Shown here piece after piece: positions 27,614-38,416 of a stretch of 64,000 nucleotides of DNA (positions are counted from its first letter, which is position 1; every line of letters starts with the position of its first letter). The stretch comes from Ciona savignyi. Its lineage: Eukaryota > Chordata > Ascidiacea > Phlebobranchia > Cionidae. A program made the position numbers and the translations under genes. The stretch lies in contig CH003236.1 of assembly GCA_000149265.1 (NCBI GenBank), positions 725,775-789,774 on the forward strand, in the 5' to 3' direction. The notes beneath the pieces are model-generated. The model searched no databases and was not told where the DNA came from. It worked only from the letters and a program-made list of their open reading frames with translations.

Positions 27614-28473
27614 CCCTTTAACTGCCGGCTGTTTTTTAGGTCATTTTTGGCGAAGTCGCCTTAGGTTAGAAGCTTTTGTACAAAAAACTATTGATGTTAG
27701 CATGATATGATCAACAGAAAAGTTGTTCAGTAATAAATTTTCTTTTGTTTTACATTAGTTAAATTTTGATGACGTCATGCATTGTGCAATGACGTCATGT
27801 GTTTCTATTTAGATCAACAAAAACTATCTTTTTTTCTCATTTACAAACAAAACAGTATGTAGCAAAGTTATTTATGATTATCTTATGATTATTTTTGTAC
27901 TACTCTTTTTGTGATGACATCACAACTTGACTGATGACGTCGTAACACGCAAATCAATTTTTTTTTTTTTTTTTACTTTCGCCCAATGAAACACAAACAC
28001 ATAGCCACAGGGAAACAAAACTGATGCAAAACATCTTCACAAAGGTTCTTTATCACTAGAACTACTAAAAAATGAAGCACAACTGCTTACAGATTCACTA
28101 TCAGCAAACAAAATGGCAGCTTCTTCAACCAGAATATCTGTTTTTACCCTCCAAAAGCTCAAAAAATGGCCTAATCCAAAATGTACAAGCCAAAAACGAA
28201 TGAATTGTTTTCAAACTAAACAAGCGAACCATGACGACAATAGTTGAAAACTAATCGGGGACTAAAACAGTAATTAAAACTAATTAAAACAACCAAAACC
28301 ACACATATATGTATACGTTTTTTAAAACTCAAATAACTAAAAAAATTCAAATGCAAACCTATATATCATCTTATATTGGTAAACGCAAAAATTATTCAGC
28401 TCTCCAGCGCCATCTCACTGATCAAAATCGGCCGTATACTTTTCCACTTATGCAATTTTTGGCAGTTAAAGGG
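27614..28473. mobile_element. TTAA-flanked non-autonomous DNA transposon
   Basis: TTAA at 27610-27613 and 28474-28477 flank perfect 13-bp inverted ends CCCTTTAACTGCC / GGCAGTTAAAGGG. The 860-bp interior is non-coding and holds several TGACGTCA or near-TGACGTCA palindromes. TTAA duplication and CCC termini are typical of piggyBac-type elements. The element at 59465-60346 has similar ends, length and TGATGACGTCA motifs, so the two look like one family. Confidence 0.8.
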
Positions 28474-28639
28474 TTAATATATTGTTTTATCTTTTTTTGC
28501 CGGATAGAATAAATGAAACAAACCTTAATTATGACATATAGATGTTCAAAGGTTAAATAATAAGTGTAACCTAGGCTGACTTTGGCACCAAGTAACATAT
28601 AGACTATTATCAGTTTGCCATTTGTTTTATCGAAGCTAC

Positions 28640-28784
28640 CGCTGTTTTACATCAGTTCTTACCCCGACCAGGGGTGTCGAAGACTTGGTGTTTCCGTCCG
28701 ATAGGACCGCAGAATGGCTGCAACGCTCGGTTGAAATCGGCTAAACCCCCATCTCATACGAAATAATAATAATAATCATTATAT
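28640..28784 (+). repeat. Interspersed repeat with (AAT)n tail
   Basis: GC-rich block (ACCAGGGGTGTCGAAGACTT, CGTCCGATAGGACCGCAGAA) ending CCCATCTCATACGAAATAAT followed by AAT repeats. A non-LTR or SINE-like copy with a simple-repeat tail fits. Only one copy is visible, so this is inference. Confidence 0.45.
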
Positions 28785-30215
28785 TGTAACGAATTGTCTT
28801 GGTAGGGTTCGATAACCTCTTCCCTTGACCATGTATTGTAACTAACTCCATTAAATTGCCAACATAGGAAAACGAGGAAAACACGTAATCAACAAAATAA
28901 ACCAATCACAAAGCGCCAACAAAACTAAAAACTAAAAAGAGAACAACGTCACAAATGAATAGAATTTAAGAAAAGGGCACATTGGGCGATAGGCAACTAC
29001 TCTACACAAGAAAAAGACGGTGGCGATACGCAAACTGTTGGCGCTACACAACCCCCTTCCCGAAAGAAAATTTTCGCCCTCAAAAATAAATTTGCAGAAA
29101 GAAAAAAAATCGTCAATACTATCAACATGGCTGACTATCTAGAGATCGTAATCACTCAAATATGCAGGCGGCATTCTGGTCCGACCATACCGAGAAAACG
29201 GGGACGGGGAGAAAACAAATGGTTTTGATCACTTTCGCGATCCGGCTCGTCATAGCCCGGATGGCTCGCTTCGCCCCTATCCAGCCAATTTAAAGGTGGC
29301 CGTTCTGCTTCGTAAGGACGAAGGTTGTCTATGTTAACGACTCACGGCCTTGAACCCTCCGACCTTTCAATACGATACAAGAATTCGGTTAGTTTCTGTA
29401 AAATTAGAAATGGTACCGTCCACTATTTTCCTAACTTTTGTGTACCCTGTGGAGGGTAGTAATACCACACCCACTCGCCTTCTTGAAAGTTAAACAAATG
29501 CACTTTTCTGTCGTATAAACGTATTTGCCGAACTGCAGAAAGTTTTAATGAGGCTTTCGCGCACGCGAAAGACTTCGTCATAGCGTGCTTTAAATGTTCA
29601 GCATACACCATGTAGCAGTAGAATCGCCGCTGGTTAGGTAACCCGGCCATTAAATCCAAAGGGAACTGAACCTCCCGACCAAGCATGAGGCGGTTTGGGA
29701 AGTATCCGGTGGGTTTATGTTTTAATTGCATAAAGGCCTGATTATTTTCGGAAGACCATTTAAACTTTTCGTCCTTTCGAGTTAATTTATGCAAAGGGGA
29801 GGCTATGGTTGCAATGTCTTTAATAAACCGTCTGTAGTACGACGCGAATCCCACAAACTGACGAAGTTCTTTTACGTTGGAGGGGGTTTCCCAGGTTTCC
29901 ACACATTCTGTTTTTACTGGGTCGCACTGGATACTTTTCTTCGTTACGACGTGACCAAGAAAATTTTCGGATTGCTGAAATAATTTGCACTTGTTCGGCT
30001 TAAGGCGTAATCCTGCGTGGCGCAATTTCTCGAAAACTCTTTGTAACCCTAAAATCGCAGAGTCAAACTCTCGGCCGTTCGTAAACACGTCATCTATATA
30101 AACTAGACAATCTTTCCACAACACGTCGGCAAGGACAATTTCCATTAGTCGTTCACAAGTCGCAGGGGCAGTACAGAGTCCAAAACACATAACTTTAAAT
30201 TGAAATAGACCTCTA
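28785..30215 (-). mobile_element. Truncated Ty3/gypsy retrotransposon with 3' LTR
   Basis: On the minus strand a gypsy pol fragment runs from about 30215 to 29423. Non-coding sequence and a G-rich polypurine tract (GGGAAGGGGG) at about 29051-29062 follow. Then comes a 266-bp LTR (28785-29050) that starts TGTGTAGCGCC and ends CGTTACA. No 5' LTR, gag or protease was found. Upstream of 30215 the sequence no longer reads as gypsy, so the element is 5' truncated. Confidence 0.75.
29423..30210 (-). pseudogene. Gypsy pol remnant: RT joined to integrase C-terminus
   Basis: The reading frame starts inside reverse transcriptase (VMCFGLCTAPATCERLME) and includes the catalytic YIDD box, then LGHVVTKKSIQCDP and the thumb (LRQFVGFASYYRRFIKD). 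At HKLTRKDEKFKW...FMQLKHKPTG it jumps to integrase C-terminal sequence (PTGYFPNRLMLGREVQFPLD). RNase H and the integrase zinc finger and DDE core are missing. The junction is in frame, so an internal deletion fused the two parts. The fragment cannot act alone; the RT also lacks its N-terminal motifs. Confidence 0.85.
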
Positions 30216-31126
30216 CCTGCCGATTGATTGGGTAACCTGGGAACCCATCAGTTTTGCTTGCAGAAGCAAACATTATACACTTTGTAAAAGATATACCAAG
30301 AGTGATTGGGTAACCAGGGAACCAAAATGGGTTTTTTACATTAAAAAATGGGTTTTAAAAATAGTAGTGGCTAACACGTGTTTGACATTCTGTTGCTTAA
30401 AAAATCATTTTAATCGTCCATTTTCAAACCACCGGCCAATTTTTATTTTTTAAATATAATAAATAAAATCGCTACCCGAAGCTAACCTTTTTGTCAACAA
30501 TGCGAGTTCTATAACCAAGATACGGGTTTATTTTTTTTCTTTTAATTTAACAGTGGTTTATATTACATCTCGGCGAAAAAAGCAGACATAATTAGAAGCT
30601 TTATACATTGGTATAAAAATACCGGGATCATTCAAACTCATCCAGTGATTTCAACCATAGTTACAGTAAAAGCAGAGACGAATGTCTCTCTCAACGTTCT
30701 GGCGGTATTTGCAAGCGGTAAAAACTAAAAAGGAGGGAAAGCGGGAAAAGGAATGGAGGGGAAATGCCCACTAAAATTAAGATTATGACATTAGAGTTAG
30801 TTTTAAATATGGTGTTAGAGTTAAGATTTGCTGTAGGTTTTAATGAAGTTTTGGACAATTACGCTGTGTATTAACTATTGAGTCGCCATGCCATATTTTG
30901 TGCATGGGAAATTGCGATTAATTTCCTGTGTTTGTCATGAGGTCAGTTGAAAAAACCGTTATCTGTGAGTTCTGTTTAAATGCCTGCCGAGCCTCGTGTA
31001 CCAATGTGTTTTCTGTTGCGAATCTTTAATAAATTGTGTGTAATTCCATAACATCAGAGAGCATTCGGTTGGTCCTCGCTTGGACTAGCCGCTCTCTCGG
31101 GTCAGGTGGGTGATGAAAAGAAGATG
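30216..31126. other. Non-genic stretch with repeat fragments
   Basis: No coding exon was seen. TGATTGGGTAACC occurs twice (about 30217 and 30302). About 30700-30860 holds a fragment (GCGGTAAAAACTAAAAAGGA, AAATGCCCACTAAAATTAAG, TTAGAGTTAGTTTTAAATAT) of the repeat family also found near 58105-58345 and in part at 40860-40915. Confidence 0.5.
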
Positions 31127-31443
31127 ACAATTACTGTACGATGTGATCGCAGGTTATAAATAAAGTTCGGAAGGCTTATATCGGATGACTGTGTATGTAT
31201 AGTAATTTCGATACCTTGTATTATTAACTAGACAGGCACAAGGGAATTTTAAAGTAAGTTGCCTCTAAATGACACTGAATTGAGTATTAGGTAGCTTAAA
31301 CGATTACTTAAATATCTTTTGGCGATACAAACTGTCCTTGGTCATGCGTTGAGAAGTAAACTTTTATTATTTTGATGTATTATGCTAATGTATTAATACT
31401 TTTTTGCATTTCATCAGCAGAGATATTTATAAGCAAGTTCACA

Positions 31444-31704
31444 ATGAAGGTTATAGTGGCCAGTTATTCTAAAACTGGAACGAAGACATTAAATGCGGTG
31501 TTAAAATCATTCGGCTATACCGTTTATGACTGGATGGAACATGTCGTTCACCATGGAGATGATTGGAGGAGGATTTTGGAGTCCGGTGGATCGTTGGACG
31601 ATTTTAAGAGAATGTACAAGGGGGTGGACGCGGTCGTTGGTGGTCCAGCCAGTTTGTTTTGGGAGCAAATACTGGAGGCTTACCCTGATGCCAAAGTCAG
31701 ATAA
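31444..31704 (+). pseudogene. Truncated sulfotransferase-like first exon
   Basis: Reads MKVIVASYSKTGTKTLNAVL and stays open to a stop just after the normal splice donor (GCCAAA|GTCAGA, exon end 31695). It is nearly identical to exon 1 of the complete gene at 48389. The P-loop has Ser where the intact copy has Pro (YSKTGTKT against YPKTGTKT). No downstream exon was found before 41 kb, so this is most likely a dead partial duplicate. Whether its promoter still fires cannot be told. Confidence 0.8.
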
Positions 31705-31769
31705 CTGATCTTATGACATACGCTACAGCTTTAAAGTGTACACACTGAATAGTTATAACTAAATTGAAG

Positions 31770-31895
31770 GAACGTATAAATCTTACACAACACACCCGAC
31801 GGTGGACGCGAGGTGATGTGAAGGTTGCCCGCGTGTTAACACTCTTGGTTTTCCCACTCACGGGGATAAACATCAATATTCTATCCTCCTATTCT
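31770..31895 (+). repeat. SINE 3' body and (ATCCT) tail
   Basis: GAAGGAACGTATAAATCTTA, ACACAACACACCCGACGGTG, GACGCGAGGTGATGTGAAGG, CCCGCGTGTTAACACTC and CACGGGGATAAACATCAATA followed by TTCTATCCTCC. This is the standard 3' order of the family. Confidence 0.8.
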
Positions 31896-32260
31896 AATCT
31901 GGTTAAAAAATTTTGAGTTGTGAGGTCGTGTCGAAGAATATTCGATGCCACCTATAGAAATGCCAATATTTAAAGAAAAAAGGGTTAGTTACGAGTCCAT
32001 CGTGGGAAGCCCGCAGCAAAATAAAGAAATTAAAAACTATCACTTATGTAACTGTAAAAGATCTTTCATTAACGTGCTCAAAAAAACACAGACTCAAAAA
32101 TAAACATATAGTGGACGTTTCCTCCCAGGGCTGCTATATGATTTAAATGAAAAAAACATCCCCAGGCGGACAAAACTAAAAGTAGAGAAATAGGAAATGA
32201 GGAAAACTGCTTGCAAAAATTAGAAAATCAAATTTTAACCCTTCCGCAAAAACTAATGTT

Positions 32261-32370
32261 CGGCTCGTTGGTCTAACGGTTAAGTGCGTCGCCTTTCAAT
32301 CGAAAGGGTGCAGGTGCGAAACTGGTCGCTAGCTAGTTGGTTGTGTCCTTGGGCAAGGCACTTTACGGAC
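32261..32370 (+). repeat. tRNA-derived SINE head, split by an insertion (3' part 39369-39520)
   Basis: A-box-like TTGGTCTAACGGTTAAGTGC and B-box-like GGTGCAGGTGCGAAACTGG mark a tRNA-derived RNA polymerase III promoter. The SINE-specific TCGCTAGCTAGTTGGTTGTG and CCTTGGGCAAGGCACTTTAC follow. The copy stops at CTTTACGGAC and resumes at 39369 with the same ten bases (CTTTACGGACATTGCCTGAA), so a foldback element split it. Confidence 0.85.
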
Positions 32371-32644
32371 GGTGACCAGTCAACTGAACCCCTTAAAACT
32401 GAACCCCTTACAACTGAACCACTACAACTGAACCCCTTTACAACTGAACCCCTTACAACTAAACCCCTACAACTGAACCCCTTACAACTGAACCCCTTTC
32501 AACTAAACCCTTGAAAAACTTAAGCCCGATGACGTCGTCATGTCCCAAATTGAATACTGATAAAGTTTGACGTTCTAAGTTTGTTTCCATCATCAGTATA
32601 AAAGATGTTTCGACTGTCTTGGGTAAACCACATTTAAACGGCAG

Positions 32645-33170
32645 TGTAAGATATCTCGATCCATTAATGTTTTATTGATGTCTATGATAAATCATAAATT
32701 GCATCACAACCAAATTACGTCACAATGGGAGTTTGTGTTACAATATCTATACCCGACCGCGTGTTAGATTAGAAAATGCTTCCTTTTTGATTTAGTCACC
32801 GTACAGTTGGCAGCACAGTAATTTATCTGATACCGTGTATTTTTCCGTTCCGGTTCTAAAGCCAAAGTTTGGTGAGTGTAATTGTTTCTTATTTCATACG
32901 TACACCCGTCAATTATTGATTTTGGTCTCTTTATTTTTTAATTTACAGAAAACCGTATCATCCCTCCGTATCATCCCCACTGCGTATCATCTCCGTCCAT
33001 ATCGTCCCTGTATCACCCCATATCGTCCCTGCCCACTCCGTTCCGCATCTGTAACCGTTTGAACTCTGATCGCCAATTATAATTCGAGGACACAAACTGT
33101 CTGTTCTTTTATTCGATACGAGTTATTTTCAAACCAAAGCAACCCCGTTACTCCACCCGCGGAAGTAACA
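32645..33170 (+). repeat. BEL/Pao 5' LTR
   Basis: TGTAAG...GTAACA, 526 bp. It carries 11 extra bases relative to the 3' LTR: about 5 after GTGTTAGA and 6 (TGATCG) near 33069. A run of CGTATCATC-like short repeats lies at 32950-33030. Confidence 0.93.
32872..32948 (+). other. Possible intron inside the BEL LTR
   Basis: TTTG|GTGAGTGTAATT forms a strong donor and a T-rich tract ending TTTTTTAATTTACAG|AAAACC a strong acceptor, 77 bp apart. The same signals are kept in the 3' LTR (about 38640-38715). Splicing of the leader RNA is inference. Confidence 0.4.
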
Positions 33171-33224
33171 TCGTTTTCAAACTGAGCAAACTGATCCAAC
33201 CCACCGTAACCGTACCTCTCGACC

Positions 33225-33302
33225 ATGGACAACCAACCAGAACACCGCGTAGAACAATGGCTGGACAACATTGAAGAAGCCAAGCCTGAGCCATGGCATT
33301 GA
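33225..33302 (+). pseudogene. Short reading frame at the start of the BEL internal region
   Basis: An ATG in good context (GACCATGGAC) opens a 25-codon frame ending TGA, in another frame from gag at 33406. It may be the original gag N-terminus cut off by a frameshift, or a leader reading frame. Nothing else identifies it. Confidence 0.35.
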
Positions 33303-33405
33303 AGACATGCCATAACAGTCAGACACACCAGCACCACCTAGATTCAACCGCATCACACAGTGACAAACACGAGTCAGTAAGCGTTGTAAGCACTTACAGA
33401 GCTCG

Positions 33406-35523
33406 ATGCGCAGCTTTAAGCTAAAAGATAGCAAGGTTAAGCTTGAACTTGCTAGGCTTGCGCGACAACAAGACTTAGAGAGAAAAGAAGAAAGCAAGCT
33501 GCTCGCTGAAACAGAGGAACATAAAAGAAAACTGCTCGCTGAAACAGAGGAACGTAAAAGAAAACTGCTCGCTGAAACAGAGGAACATAAAAGAAAACTG
33601 CTCGCTGAAACAGAGGAACGTAAAAGGAAACTTGCTGAAAGAGAGAGAAAATTACAAGAGGAACTCACCGACCGTGAATCCCGGCGAAAACTAGAATTGG
33701 CTGAAGCTGAAGCTAGGGCATGGGAGGAAGCATCCATTCCTGAGGCCAGACACAACGAAGTTCAAACCCGCCAATATGCTGGCTCAACGACACCGCTTCT
33801 AGAGCAGACTACATCCACTGAACAATCACGCAACGATATATCACCGACCACAGCGCAGCTACGACAACGTTCTACCCTATACGCCCCGCCCGTTGTGCGC
33901 CCTAAGGACAGCGCTTTGTCACATCTTCCCTTAACCGAACGTCATTCGCCACCGTTTCCGTCCGACATCCGGGTGAACGACGAAAGAGAACACGTGACAA
34001 CACAGCATCAGAACCGACCGTCCCGATATGCTGATCGCTCCCCAATGCGCAATCAACAACGACGTACACAGCTATCACCGACTCGTATCCGACGAGATTC
34101 ACCACTCCGTCACGTAAATCACCAAGAGGTAGGTGAACGCTTTCTACCCAAACCAATTGTACAAAAATTTAATGGAGATCCGATGGCCTACTGTTCCTTC
34201 GTCAATCGATACCAGCTACATATTGCCGACAAAGTAGATTCATACGACCTTAAGTTAGTATACCTACTTCAACATTGCACAGAGCCCGTCTGTGAGAAAA
34301 TTAAGCATAACTCCGTAGATAATTACGAAAATGATGGCTACGAAACGGCCATGCAAGAATTATTTGAAAGATATGGTCAACCCCATATAATAGCACGACG
34401 GTGCGAGAGCTTGTTGCAGGAATTCCCGAGGGTGCCCGCAGATGACCCCGAAGCGCTGGAGAAATTGGCCGTTCTGCTCCGAAACTGCTGCGCGTCCCTG
34501 GAAAAGGCAAGGATAAAAACGACGGTAGACTCTGTTGGCTTCATTTCGACGCTGGTCAACAAGCTACCATTGGAACTGAGAAAGAAATGGATATCCAAGT
34601 CGCTGAGTATACAGGACAAAACAGGTGCGGTAGCTGTTTTTAAAGACTTTGCTATCTTCGTTAGAGAACAGAGTCGCGAAGCTAACTCTGTGTATGGAAA
34701 GTGTTTACTGCTAAAGTCCACAAATCCTGTAGTAACTACTGCACGAAAACCGAAAGTGTCGGCTTATAACGTGAACGTGACTGCCGAATCTCCCACTGCT
34801 GCCGCTCTCACTCCGAAACCGTCCGGGCTGCAGTGCCCTGTCTGCAAGAAACCACACTTGCTTGGCGCCTGCCGCGACTTCAAGGATAAATCGTACGAGC
34901 AACGTAAGCGCGTAACCCGGGAATGCGGCCTATGCTTTAAATGCCTAAAGGCAGGCCATTCCGTGCGAGAATGCCCACATAAAATCAAATGCAGTGTAGA
35001 AGGTTGCACCGGCAACTTCCACCACACCTTGCTCCATGACCCGAGATGGATCATCAGACCCGCAGACCGAATTGAGAGCAACACGACCGTTAAAGCATGC
35101 ATGCACTCGCTTAGCGCTAAGAAAAACACCGTGGTACCGACTTCCGCATATTTAGACATTGTCCCCGTACGCGTTAGAAGCGGAGGCAAAGAGACGAGAG
35201 TGTACGCTCTTCTCGATTCCGGAGCGAACCGCACATTCTGTGACCGTCGACTGGCCGATCAGTTACAAGCTACGCCGACTGGTCGCGCCGCGAACTTTGA
35301 CCTGTGTACAATGACTACTTCCGAACCGATCAATGTTAAAACGACTTCCGTCTCGTTAACTGTTCTTCCGCTTGCTGGCGGCGAAGAGCTTAACCTGCCC
35401 GACGTTGCGCTCATTAAGGAAATTCCCGCTACACCGAGCAAGATTCCAGAGCCCAATAAACTAAACCGATATAAGTACCCTTCGTGGAGTGGACCTGCCC
35501 ACCAATTCCCGATGGTGAAGTGA
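33406..35523 (+). CDS. BEL/Pao Gag-protease
   Basis: 705 codons open. Residues about 25-90 are a charged coiled coil made of four copies of an 11-residue KLLAETEEHKR-like repeat, encoded by a 33-bp tandem repeat. A Gag core follows (VQKFNGDPMAYCSFVNRYQL, about 250-430). Then come a Cys/His cluster (CPVCKKPHLLGAC) and a CX2CX4HX4C zinc knuckle (CFKCLKAGHSVREC). The aspartic protease has the active-site ALLDSGANRTFC near residue 600. The frame ends at a TGA where BEL/Pao polyproteins normally read on into RT, so the stop is a lesion or a recoding point. The true start is uncertain. Confidence 0.85.
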   Translation: MRSFKLKDSKVKLELARLARQQDLERKEESKLLAETEEHKRKLLAETEERKRKLLAETEEHKRKLLAETEERKRKLAERERKLQEELTDRESRRKLELAEAEARAWEEASIPEARHNEVQTRQYAGSTTPLLEQTTSTEQSRNDISPTTAQLRQRSTLYAPPVVRPKDSALSHLPLTERHSPPFPSDIRVNDEREHVTTQHQNRPSRYADRSPMRNQQRRTQLSPTRIRRDSPLRHVNHQEVGERFLPKPIVQKFNGDPMAYCSFVNRYQLHIADKVDSYDLKLVYLLQHCTEPVCEKIKHNSVDNYENDGYETAMQELFERYGQPHIIARRCESLLQEFPRVPADDPEALEKLAVLLRNCCASLEKARIKTTVDSVGFISTLVNKLPLELRKKWISKSLSIQDKTGAVAVFKDFAIFVREQSREANSVYGKCLLLKSTNPVVTTARKPKVSAYNVNVTAESPTAAALTPKPSGLQCPVCKKPHLLGACRDFKDKSYEQRKRVTRECGLCFKCLKAGHSVRECPHKIKCSVEGCTGNFHHTLLHDPRWIIRPADRIESNTTVKACMHSLSAKKNTVVPTSAYLDIVPVRVRSGGKETRVYALLDSGANRTFCDRRLADQLQATPTGRAANFDLCTMTTSEPINVKTTSVSLTVLPLAGGEELNLPDVALIKEIPATPSKIPEPNKLNRYKYPSWSGPAHQFPMVK

Positions 35524-38268
35524 TGCTTGTTGATCGGCAACGACCAGACGCAATGGCACACCGGTGCCTGGAAAGTCGCTTCGCACCAAATCCACGGGAG
35601 ACGCCGGACGCTATCCGGACCCCCTTAGGGCTGGCTGTTAAAAGGACCGTCGCTGGACAACTCGCCGAACGAAGAGGGTGCAGCCGCATTCTTACTTCAA
35701 GCCACAGCAGGCTCAGGAAGTGACGAAGTTATAAAGAATTTACTGATCAATGACGTTGGTGATGTGTTCCCCTCCTCCGATACTGCTGCAACCGACGACG
35801 TGGAAACATTGATGTGCTGGCTTCGAAGCCACAAGGAGGCGTCAGAGTTTGGCATGAAGTACTCAAAAGAAGACGTCATGGCCTACGATATAATGACGCG
35901 CCGAATTGAAAGAGTTGAAGGCCACTACCAACTTCCGCTGCCATGGAAAGACATCAGCACCGTTTTACCGGATAGCCTGCCAATGGCAAGAAGCAGACTA
36001 TCAAGTTTGAAGAAGCGCCTGGCGAGAGATGTCGATTTTTCAGTAAAATATACGAAATACATGACGATGATGTTGGACAATGGGTACGCAGAAGTAGTGC
36101 CAGAGGACGAAGTGAATACTACCAACAAGTTCTGGTACCTCCCGCATCACCCTGTAATTAACCCAAAGAAACCAAGTAAGGTTCGTATCGTGTATGACTG
36201 TGCGGCGAAATGCGAAGGACAATCTATAAATGACAAGCTGATGAAGGGCCCCGATTTAGTGAACCCGCTGGTAGGGGTGTTGATGAGATTCCGCAGAGAA
36301 CGCGTGGCTATCGTATCCGGCATAGAAGCAATGTTTCATCAAGTTCTGGTTGCCCAAAAGGATCGTGACGCTCTGAGATTCTTGTGGTGGCCAGGAGGCG
36401 ACCTGACCAAATCACCCGTTCCGCACCGCATGAAAGTGCACCTGTTTGGCGCCCGCTCGTCACCGTGCTGCGCAACTTTCTGCCTGCGCGAAACCGCCAG
36501 AGAATTTGGCAAGTTTTTTCATCCACGAGTGGCCGAAGTTGTAAAGAATAATTTTTATGTGGACGACTGCCTCGTAACCGCCGTTGATGATCAAGCCGGC
36601 ATCCAACTGGTGAAGGATTTACGTAATCTACTTTCAATGGGGGGCTTTAAACTGACGAAGTGGCTATCCACTAGTGTCGCTGTGATGGAATCCGTTCCGG
36701 CCGATGATCGAGCAAAGGTAATTCAAGATATTCCGCTAGGAGGAGAGGTACATGAACGTGTTCTGGGAATCAATTGGTGCGTCCAAGACGACGAGTTTAG
36801 ATTCGACATTACTATCCCGACAAAACCGCTGACACGACGAGGTATGCTTTCCGTTACCAATTCACTTTTCGATCCATTAGGCTTTGTTTCCCCCGTTGTA
36901 TTAGAGGCCCGACTTATTTACAGAGATCTCTGCTTGATGAAAACCGACTGGGACGAGGAGGTCACTGGTACTGAGCTCGAGCGATGGAAAGCTTGGTGCA
37001 ACAGCCTTAATGAACTGACCCGCATTAGAATTCCTCGGTGCTTCAAACCACAAGTCCGTCATCCGACCCCCGGAGTACAGCTCCATGTATTTGCAGACGC
37101 ATCTACCGCCGCCCGTGGTTGCGTACGCTACCTTAGAACCACCTTCGAGGATGACAACACGACATGTTCGTTCGTGATGGGAAAGTCTCTTCTCTGCGAT
37201 TCTGGTAAGCACACAATCCCTAGATTGGAGCTCGAAGCTGCACTTGACGCAGTAAAATTATCGCGAACCGTGAAAAGGGAACTCGGACTGGACGATTGCC
37301 CGTGTATCTACTGGACGGACTCGACAATTGTTCTACAAAGCCTTTTCTCTGACTGCAAGAACTTTCCGGTTTTCTCTCGAAACCGCCTCTCTCAAATCGA
37401 AGCATACACAAGCGTGCACGACTGGAGACATGTTCCTACGAAACTGAACCCAGCTGATCAAGCGTCACGTGGAACGACGGCAGGGACCATGATGAAGACA
37501 GGAACGTGGCATTCCGGCCCTAAGTTCCTACACCGTCCCGCTAAAGACTGGCCTACTACGTTTTTACGGCCACAACCAACAGAGCAAATCTACCGAAGTT
37601 TTGACCTGCCAAAACCCGAATCTGTATTTCTGACAGCTACCAACTGCTCACCCACGTACAAATTCATCCGTTATTTCTCGTCCCTGCATCGATTGAAGAA
37701 AAGCACGTCCTGGATTCTCCGTTTTTGTGCATACCTGAAGAACAAGGTAAAGAAGGACACCGCAAAAATTCCGACATCGCCGATTGACGCCGAGGAGCTT
37801 CGATCTGCTGAGAGCGCCCTCGTGCGGTACGTACAACGTCGGGAGTTCCCCGATTGGATGCGCATGCAATCGACCCGACATCCGCCTTCTACGTCACCGA
37901 TCTACAAACTGAACCCGATTCTCAATAATGGCATTCTACGCGTTGGAGGTAGATTGGACAATGCACGTCTTGACTACAAAGCACGCCACCCTGCCATTAT
38001 CCCCGATAACTGCCACCTTACTGACTTACTCATCGATCACTGCCACAGTGTTGATGCTGCACACTCTGGTATGAATCACACTCTAAACATTTTATTTCAG
38101 CGCTACTGGGTGCAAAATGCTAGAGTTGCAACCCGACGTATCCTGTCCCGATGCCTACTGTGCCAGCGAAGAGCTGCAAGGCCCGAAAGACAGATCATGG
38201 CTGTTATGAAGCGGCCTATCGCAAAACTTTGCGTGATCGTGAGCGAGCGAGAGAGGAGCGCCCCATGA
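35524..38268 (+). pseudogene. BEL/Pao Pol: RT, RNase H, integrase zinc finger; DDE core lost
   Basis: Between 35524 and 35763 family-like sequence switches frame at least twice (LLIGND in the gag frame, PDAMAHRCLESRFAPNP in another). From 35764 one frame runs open to 38268. RT signatures include HHPVINPKKPSKVRIVYD and the catalytic FYVDDCL. The RNase H-like domain starts LHVFADASTAARG and includes CIYWTDSTIVLQSL. The integrase zinc-binding HHCC region follows (LIDHCHSVDAAHSGMNHTL, RRILSRCLLCQRR). Coding then ends at SERERSAP instead of entering the DDE core, and only about 150 bp separate the stop from the 3' LTR. An internal deletion removed the integrase core and C-terminus. Confidence 0.88.
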
Positions 38269-38416
38269 CCTGGCACGGCATTACGCCTTATTGTATATAT
38301 TGTGTATAGTTTTTTGTTTTTTATTCTTCGTTAAAAATGTGCCTCGAATCTTTTCTTTGTGTAAAAAAATTGAAACTGCTTTGATGACGCATTTTTCCAT
38401 TTTTGGCGGGGGAGGA

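Larger units (their letters stand above)
31127..32250 (+). repeat. Segmental duplication, copy A (partner 48048-49240)
   Basis: From GATGACAATTACTGTACGAT through the first sulfotransferase exon to about CCGCAAAAACTA, the sequence is collinear with 48048-49240 with modest divergence. Copy A ends where a SINE head begins. Sulfotransferase exons 2-4, which lie beyond this point in copy B, are absent here. An internal SINE 3' part occurs at similar places in both copies. Confidence 0.85.

Noticed and set aside
32284-32514. Open frame through the SINE head and AACTGAACCCC repeats
   Set aside because: It is a repeat-derived frame across a SINE/transposon boundary with no protein likeness.
33177-33755. 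192-codon Ser-rich minus-strand frame opposite BEL gag
   Set aside because: It is antisense to the Glu/Lys coiled-coil repeat of gag and a shadow of the true coding strand.
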